9,535 bases of DNA from Phytoactinopolyspora endophytica (lineage in GTDB: Bacteria; Actinomycetota; Actinomycetes; Jiangellales; Jiangellaceae). A program made the translations under genes and the position numbers. Every line of letters starts with the position of its first letter. Position 1 is the first letter of the stretch. Positions 6,150 to 9,535 of the stretch are shown in pieces. The stretch spans positions 41,639 through 51,173 of the forward strand of contig NZ_ML142870.1 of NCBI RefSeq assembly GCF_004138495.1. Reading direction: 5' to 3'. The notes under the pieces are model-generated. The model searched no databases. It had not been told where the DNA came from and saw nothing but the letters and a program-made list of their open reading frames with translations.

Positions 6150-7955
6150 GTGAGCACCTCCGCCGCTGAGCACCTGCCTCCGGCTTATCCGGCCCGGGCT
6201 CCCTGGGGCACCGCGGGACGGTTGCGCGCCTGGCAGCAGGCCGCTCTCTCCGACTACTTGGAGAAAGAGCCGAAGGACTACCTGGCAGTCGCCACGCCAG
6301 GCGCGGGGAAGACCACGTTCGCCCTACGCGTCGCCGCGGAGCTCCTGGCCAAGAGGGTGGTCCACCAGCTGACCATCGTCACGCCGACCGAACACCTGAA
6401 ACGGCAGTGGGCGGATGCGGCCGACAAGGTCGGCATCACCGTCGACCCGGCATTCTCCGGACGCAAGGGCCGGACCAGCCGTGACTACACCGGTGTAGCC
6501 GTCACCTACGCGGGTGTAGCGGCGCACCCCATGCTGCACCGAGCCCGCTGCGAGAACCGTCGCACGCTGGTGATCCTCGACGAGGTGCATCACGGGGGCG
6601 ACTCACTCTCCTGGGGGGACGCGGTCCGCGAGGCATTCGAGCCGGCAGCCCGTCGGCTCGCCCTGACCGGGACACCTTTCCGTTCCGACGTCAACCCCAT
6701 CCCGTTCGTCACCTACGTCCCCGAGGCCGACGGACGGCAGCGCAGCGCCGCCGACTACGCCTACGGCTACGCCGAGGCCCTGCAGGACGGCGTCGTGCGT
6801 CCCGTGCTGTTCATGGCGTACTCGGGAGAGATGCGCTGGCGCACCCGAGCCGGTGACGAAGTCGCGGCCCGGCTGGGTGAGCCCCTCACCAAGGACCTCG
6901 TCGCGCAAGCATGGCGCACCGCTCTCGACCCGGAGGGCGAATGGATCCCGTCCGTGCTGCGTGCCGCCGACACCCGGCTGACCGAAGTACGCCGGCACGT
7001 ATCCGACGCCGGCGGTCTCGTCATCGCCACCGATCAGGACAAGGCCCGCGCTTACGCGAAGCTGCTGTCACGCATCTCCGGCGAGCGCCCGACGGTCGTC
7101 CTCTCCGACGAACCGCGAGCGTCGAAGAAGATCGCGGAGTTCAGCGAGAACCAGGATCGCTGGATGGTCGCGGTACGGATGGTCTCCGAAGGGGTCGACG
7201 TGCCACGGCTCGCCGTCGGTGTCTACGCCACGGCCACTCAGACGCCGCTGTTCTTCGCGCAGGCCATCGGCCGGTTCGTCCGGGCACGCAAACGCGGTGA
7301 GACCGCGTCGATCTTTCTGCCGACGGTGCCCGCGTTGCTCGAGTACGCGGGTGAGCTGGAAGCCTCCCGGGACCATGTGCTCGGCAAGACAGCCTCCCCC
7401 GACGACGATCCGCTGGCCGCCGAGGAAGAGCTCATAGCCGCCGCACAGCGCGAGGAGAACACACCGGACGAGCAGGTACCGTTCGAGGCTCTGGGCTCCG
7501 ACGCCGCTTTCGACCGGGTACTTTACGACGGCGGCGAGTTCGGCACCCAGGCCCAGTCGGGTTCCGCGGCGGAAGCCGACTACCTCGGCATCCCCGGGCT
7601 TCTCGAACCCGACCAGGTCACCGCTCTGCTCCGCCGCAGACAGGCCGAGCAGCAGGCGGAGGCACGCGCGCAGACCGACGACGGTGCGGGCGACTCCGGA
7701 ACCGCCGTGCCCGGAGCCGGCGGCGACGGAGCGGAGTCCGGCCGGACGGTGCCGGAGCATGAGCGAATCTCAATGCTCCGTCGCGAGCTCAACGGCCTGG
7801 TGGGCGCCTGGCACCATCGCACCGGGAAGCCACACGGGGTCATCCACACCGAGCTGCGCAAGTCCTGCGGCGGTCCGCCCGCGGCGATGGCTACCGCGGA
7901 CGAGATCCAGAACCGCATCGACACGATCCGCGAGTGGGCGTCCGCCCGCCAGTGA
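6150..7955 (+). CDS. Superfamily 2 DEAD/DEAH-box helicase with C-terminal extension
   Basis: A 601-residue ATP-dependent nucleic-acid helicase or translocase, cytoplasmic. Motifs in order: Q-like GRLRAWQQAAL (23-33); Walker A ATPGAGKTT (48-56); TPTEHLKRQW (78-87); Walker B/motif II DEVHH (144-148); motif III LTGTPFRSD (172-180); motif V SEGVDVPRL (346-354); motif VI QAIGRFVRARK (371-381). Both RecA-like domains are complete, so it should be active. Residues about 498-536 are an Ala/Gly/Gln-rich linker, and about 537-601 form a separate basic domain with WHHRTGKPHG (554-563) followed by VIHTELRKSCGGPP. The frame stays open to 5997, but the GTG at 6150 is chosen because AGGAG (6141-6145) precedes it and homologous-looking sequence begins after it. 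Relatives are common in actinomycetes near DUF3039 and MFS genes; that is recalled, not checked. The target nucleic acid and pathway are unknown. Confidence 0.92.
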   Translation: MSTSAAEHLPPAYPARAPWGTAGRLRAWQQAALSDYLEKEPKDYLAVATPGAGKTTFALRVAAELLAKRVVHQLTIVTPTEHLKRQWADAADKVGITVDPAFSGRKGRTSRDYTGVAVTYAGVAAHPMLHRARCENRRTLVILDEVHHGGDSLSWGDAVREAFEPAARRLALTGTPFRSDVNPIPFVTYVPEADGRQRSAADYAYGYAEALQDGVVRPVLFMAYSGEMRWRTRAGDEVAARLGEPLTKDLVAQAWRTALDPEGEWIPSVLRAADTRLTEVRRHVSDAGGLVIATDQDKARAYAKLLSRISGERPTVVLSDEPRASKKIAEFSENQDRWMVAVRMVSEGVDVPRLAVGVYATATQTPLFFAQAIGRFVRARKRGETASIFLPTVPALLEYAGELEASRDHVLGKTASPDDDPLAAEEELIAAAQREENTPDEQVPFEALGSDAAFDRVLYDGGEFGTQAQSGSAAEADYLGIPGLLEPDQVTALLRRRQAEQQAEARAQTDDGAGDSGTAVPGAGGDGAESGRTVPEHERISMLRRELNGLVGAWHHRTGKPHGVIHTELRKSCGGPPAAMATADEIQNRIDTIREWASARQ

Positions 7956-7961
7956 GACTGA

Positions 7962-8082
7962 GGCTCCGGAACTGCCGGAAGGGGGTCTGGAGGCTCAAGC
8001 CCAACCGGGCCACAGACTAAGAAGAACCTCGCCCACCCACGCAACCCGCCGCCTCCAGACCCCTTCCGGGAGTTCCGGAGCC
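7962..8082. repeat. Long near-perfect inverted repeat (about 32-bp stem, 56-base loop)
   Basis: The left arm 7962-7994 begins GGCTCCGGAACT and ends TCTGGAGGC; the right arm 8051-8082 is its reverse complement except for one mismatch (G at 7974) and one extra G in the left arm. The loop 7995-8050 contains a smaller GCCC-aacc-GGGC hairpin (7999-8010). It lies 6 bases after the helicase stop and before the convergent amidase gene. The simplest reading is a very strong bidirectional terminator. No T-run and no flanking target duplication are seen. A structured small RNA, an RNase III site or a dead mobile-element remnant remain possible. Confidence 0.75.
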
Positions 8083-8102
8083 GGCGTCGCAGCTAGATTC
8101 AC

Positions 8103-8120
8103 CACTGCGGGCTCGCAGTG
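8103..8120 (-). terminator. Hairpin terminator after the amidase gene
   Basis: CACTGCG (8103-8109) and CGCAGTG (8114-8120) form a perfect 7-bp stem with a 4-base loop, 30 bases past the amidase stop. Being symmetric, it may serve both converging genes. There is no T-run. Confidence 0.6.
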
Positions 8121-8150
8121 TAGGGCCACGGCAGCTCAGTACGACGACCC

Positions 8151-9535
8151 TCAGGCCTCGGTGATGCGGACGGCATCCGCCTCGATCCAGCCGTCGGTCC
8201 CGGTCCAGCGGCTGGCACCGACCACCTGCTGCGCCCCTGCGTCCAGCTGGAACACTCCGATGCTGTTCCACCGGCCGCCGCCGGAACGCTGATCGATGTA
8301 GACGGTCTCGAACCCGCCGCTCGCCGCGACGATGTACGGCGCGCGCGAGTTGTTGCTGGAGCTCTGCGGGTACCAGACGTCCACCCGGTAGCTACCGCTG
8401 TCCGGGATGTCGGCACTGAACCACGCCACGTCGCTCTCCTGCACCGGCTGGGCATGATGGTGGCTGCCGCCGCGCCCGGAGGTCGTCACCCTCAGCCAGT
8501 TGTCGCTGGCGCTGAACCCGGCGTCGTCGTTGTCGACGATCGCGCTCCATCCGCCACCGCCCGAGTCTCCCCGGACGTAGCCCATGTAGCGATCCCAGTC
8601 CCAGTTCGGGCCCGGGTCGGTGTGCGTCGCGCCCGGCACCTCGTTGTGGCCGACGATGTGAGTGCGGTCGATCGGGATGCCGTATTGGTCGCAGACGAAC
8701 CTGGTCACCGCCGCCGACGAACGGTACATCTCCTCGGTGTACCAGGACGCGTCGTCGACCCAGCCCTCGTGTTCGATGCCGATCGAGCGGTTGTTCCAGT
8801 TCCCGGCGTGCCAACCGACGTCCTTGTGCTCGACCATCTGTGTCACTTCACCGTCTGAGGAACGGATCACGTAGTGCGCGGAGACGTTCGAGTCCGGATT
8901 CTGGAACCACGAGATGGCACCCGCATACGCTCCCTGGGTCGTGTGGATGATGACCCGGTCGATCGCGTAATCATTCGGGCGATTCTGGGTGCGATAGTTG
9001 CTGGAATGCGCCGGAACCCAACGAGCCGACGGGTAGTCGGCTGCCACCGGCTGGAACGGCGCGGCCGCCGCCTTCACGACGAGCGGCTCCGAAGCGGCCT
9101 CCACCACGATGCTCCCGCCGTCGGTCTCGACCACCACGCCCCGCGCCAGCACAGCGAACACGGCGTCGGCCTCAAGCCGGGCGATCGCGTCATCCGGGAT
9201 CCCGGAGTACCCCGCCACCGGCTCGTACCACGCTCCCACATTCTTCCGATCAGCCGCGCTCAACCCAACGTCGTCGCCGAGCGACCTCAACAGCGCGGCC
9301 GCGCCGTCCACATTGGCCTGAGTATCGTCACGCACGGCCGCGACAGACCGTCCGCTCACCTCTGCCGCCGCTCCGATCGTCCCGCCACCCGCCGGGTCCC
9401 GCAGCTGCATCACCCCGTAGCCGCCGTATGCGCTGACGCGTTCCCGCACGTGGCTCAGTGTGTATGACAGCGCTACCAGAAGGTCACGCGGCACATCGTG
9501 CGCCTGCGCCGCCCGGTCGAAAGCGACGCCAAGCC
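8151..9535 (-). CDS. N-acetylmuramoyl-L-alanine amidase (Amidase_2) with golvesin-like C-terminal domain; N-terminus cut off by window edge
   Basis: A peptidoglycan hydrolase predicted to cut the amide between N-acetylmuramic acid and the stem peptide outside the cell. The frame is open to the right edge, so the visible 460 residues are the C-terminal part; the signal peptide would lie beyond it. Numbering from the in-frame GTG at 9494: a lytic-transglycosylase-like region runs from the edge to about 120 (FDRAAQAHDVPRDLLVALSY, then GGYGVMQL 24-31). Amidase_2 spans about 175-305, with VIIHTT (zinc ligand His184), AHY (Tyr208), GIEHEG (Glu241), HNEVPG and ATHTDPGPNWDW (ligands His291 and Asp293), so it should be catalytic. 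A golvesin/xanthan-lyase-like beta domain, probably carbohydrate or wall binding, spans about 316-445. The transglycosylase catalytic Glu seems to be replaced by Leu. It is convergent with the helicase and has its own terminator. The frame also continues upstream of 9494, so that GTG is not the start. The amidase call is firm. Confidence 0.94.
   Translation of the reverse strand, partial: LGVAFDRAAQAHDVPRDLLVALSYTLSHVRERVSAYGGYGVMQLRDPAGGGTIGAAAEVSGRSVAAVRDDTQANVDGAAALLRSLGDDVGLSAADRKNVGAWYEPVAGYSGIPDDAIARLEADAVFAVLARGVVVETDGGSIVVEAASEPLVVKAAAAPFQPVAADYPSARWVPAHSSNYRTQNRPNDYAIDRVIIHTTQGAYAGAISWFQNPDSNVSAHYVIRSSDGEVTQMVEHKDVGWHAGNWNNRSIGIEHEGWVDDASWYTEEMYRSSAAVTRFVCDQYGIPIDRTHIVGHNEVPGATHTDPGPNWDWDRYMGYVRGDSGGGGWSAIVDNDDAGFSASDNWLRVTTSGRGGSHHHAQPVQESDVAWFSADIPDSGSYRVDVWYPQSSSNNSRAPYIVAASGGFETVYIDQRSGGGRWNSIGVFQLDAGAQQVVGASRWTGTDGWIEADAVRITEA

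Noticed and set aside
7995..8050. tRNA or similar RNA gene in the loop of the long hairpin
   Set aside because: No T-loop GGTTCGA-like sequence or cloverleaf pairing was found.
7962..8082. Inverted repeat as an intact MITE or insertion sequence
   Set aside because: There is no direct target duplication at the flanks and no transposase fragment, so only a relic is possible; reported as a repeat instead.

Overview
The window is GC-rich, densely coded DNA. TGA and TAG stops, GTG starts, a DUF3039 protein and leaderless-looking promoters all point to an actinomycete (Actinomycetota). The genus cannot be fixed from this sequence. No mobile element, CRISPR array, phage gene, tRNA or rRNA was seen.

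Left part (1-4020), all on the minus strand, is a sugar- or peptide-type uptake and catabolic locus read from right to left: a LacI-family regulator, a PF12831-type FAD-dependent oxidoreductase, and a family 5 extracellular solute-binding lipoprotein whose C-terminus runs off the left edge. The regulator and oxidoreductase genes share an ATGA stop/start overlap. The promoter in front of the regulator has a good -35/-10 pair and two pseudo-palindromes of the form GCTG-N3-CG-N3-CAGC, one at the predicted transcription start and one over the ribosome binding site. This suggests the regulator represses its own operon. The 118-base gap before the binding-protein gene holds a hairpin and a short tandem repeat.

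Middle part (4020-8150): a small DUF3039 zinc-ribbon-like protein (minus) is divergent from a 14-TM MFS exporter (plus). Both seem to be made from leaderless mRNAs, and the exporter start lies inside a perfect 8-base-arm inverted repeat, a likely repressor operator. Downstream on the plus strand is a 601-residue superfamily 2 DEAD/DEAH-type helicase with a conserved-looking C-terminal extension, preceded by a leader that can fold. Between the helicase and the next, convergent gene lie a very long near-perfect inverted repeat (about 32 bp stem, 56-base loop) and a second compact hairpin, probably terminators.

Right part (8151-9535, minus): the C-terminal 460 residues of a secreted-type peptidoglycan enzyme with a degenerate lytic-transglycosylase-like region, an Amidase_2 (PGRP-like) zinc amidase domain and a golvesin/xanthan-lyase-like C-terminal domain. 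Its N-terminus is beyond the right edge.

No clearly new multi-gene system is present. The items most worth a second look are the long intergenic hairpin, the two operator arrangements, the degenerate transglycosylase domain and the helicase C-terminal domain.
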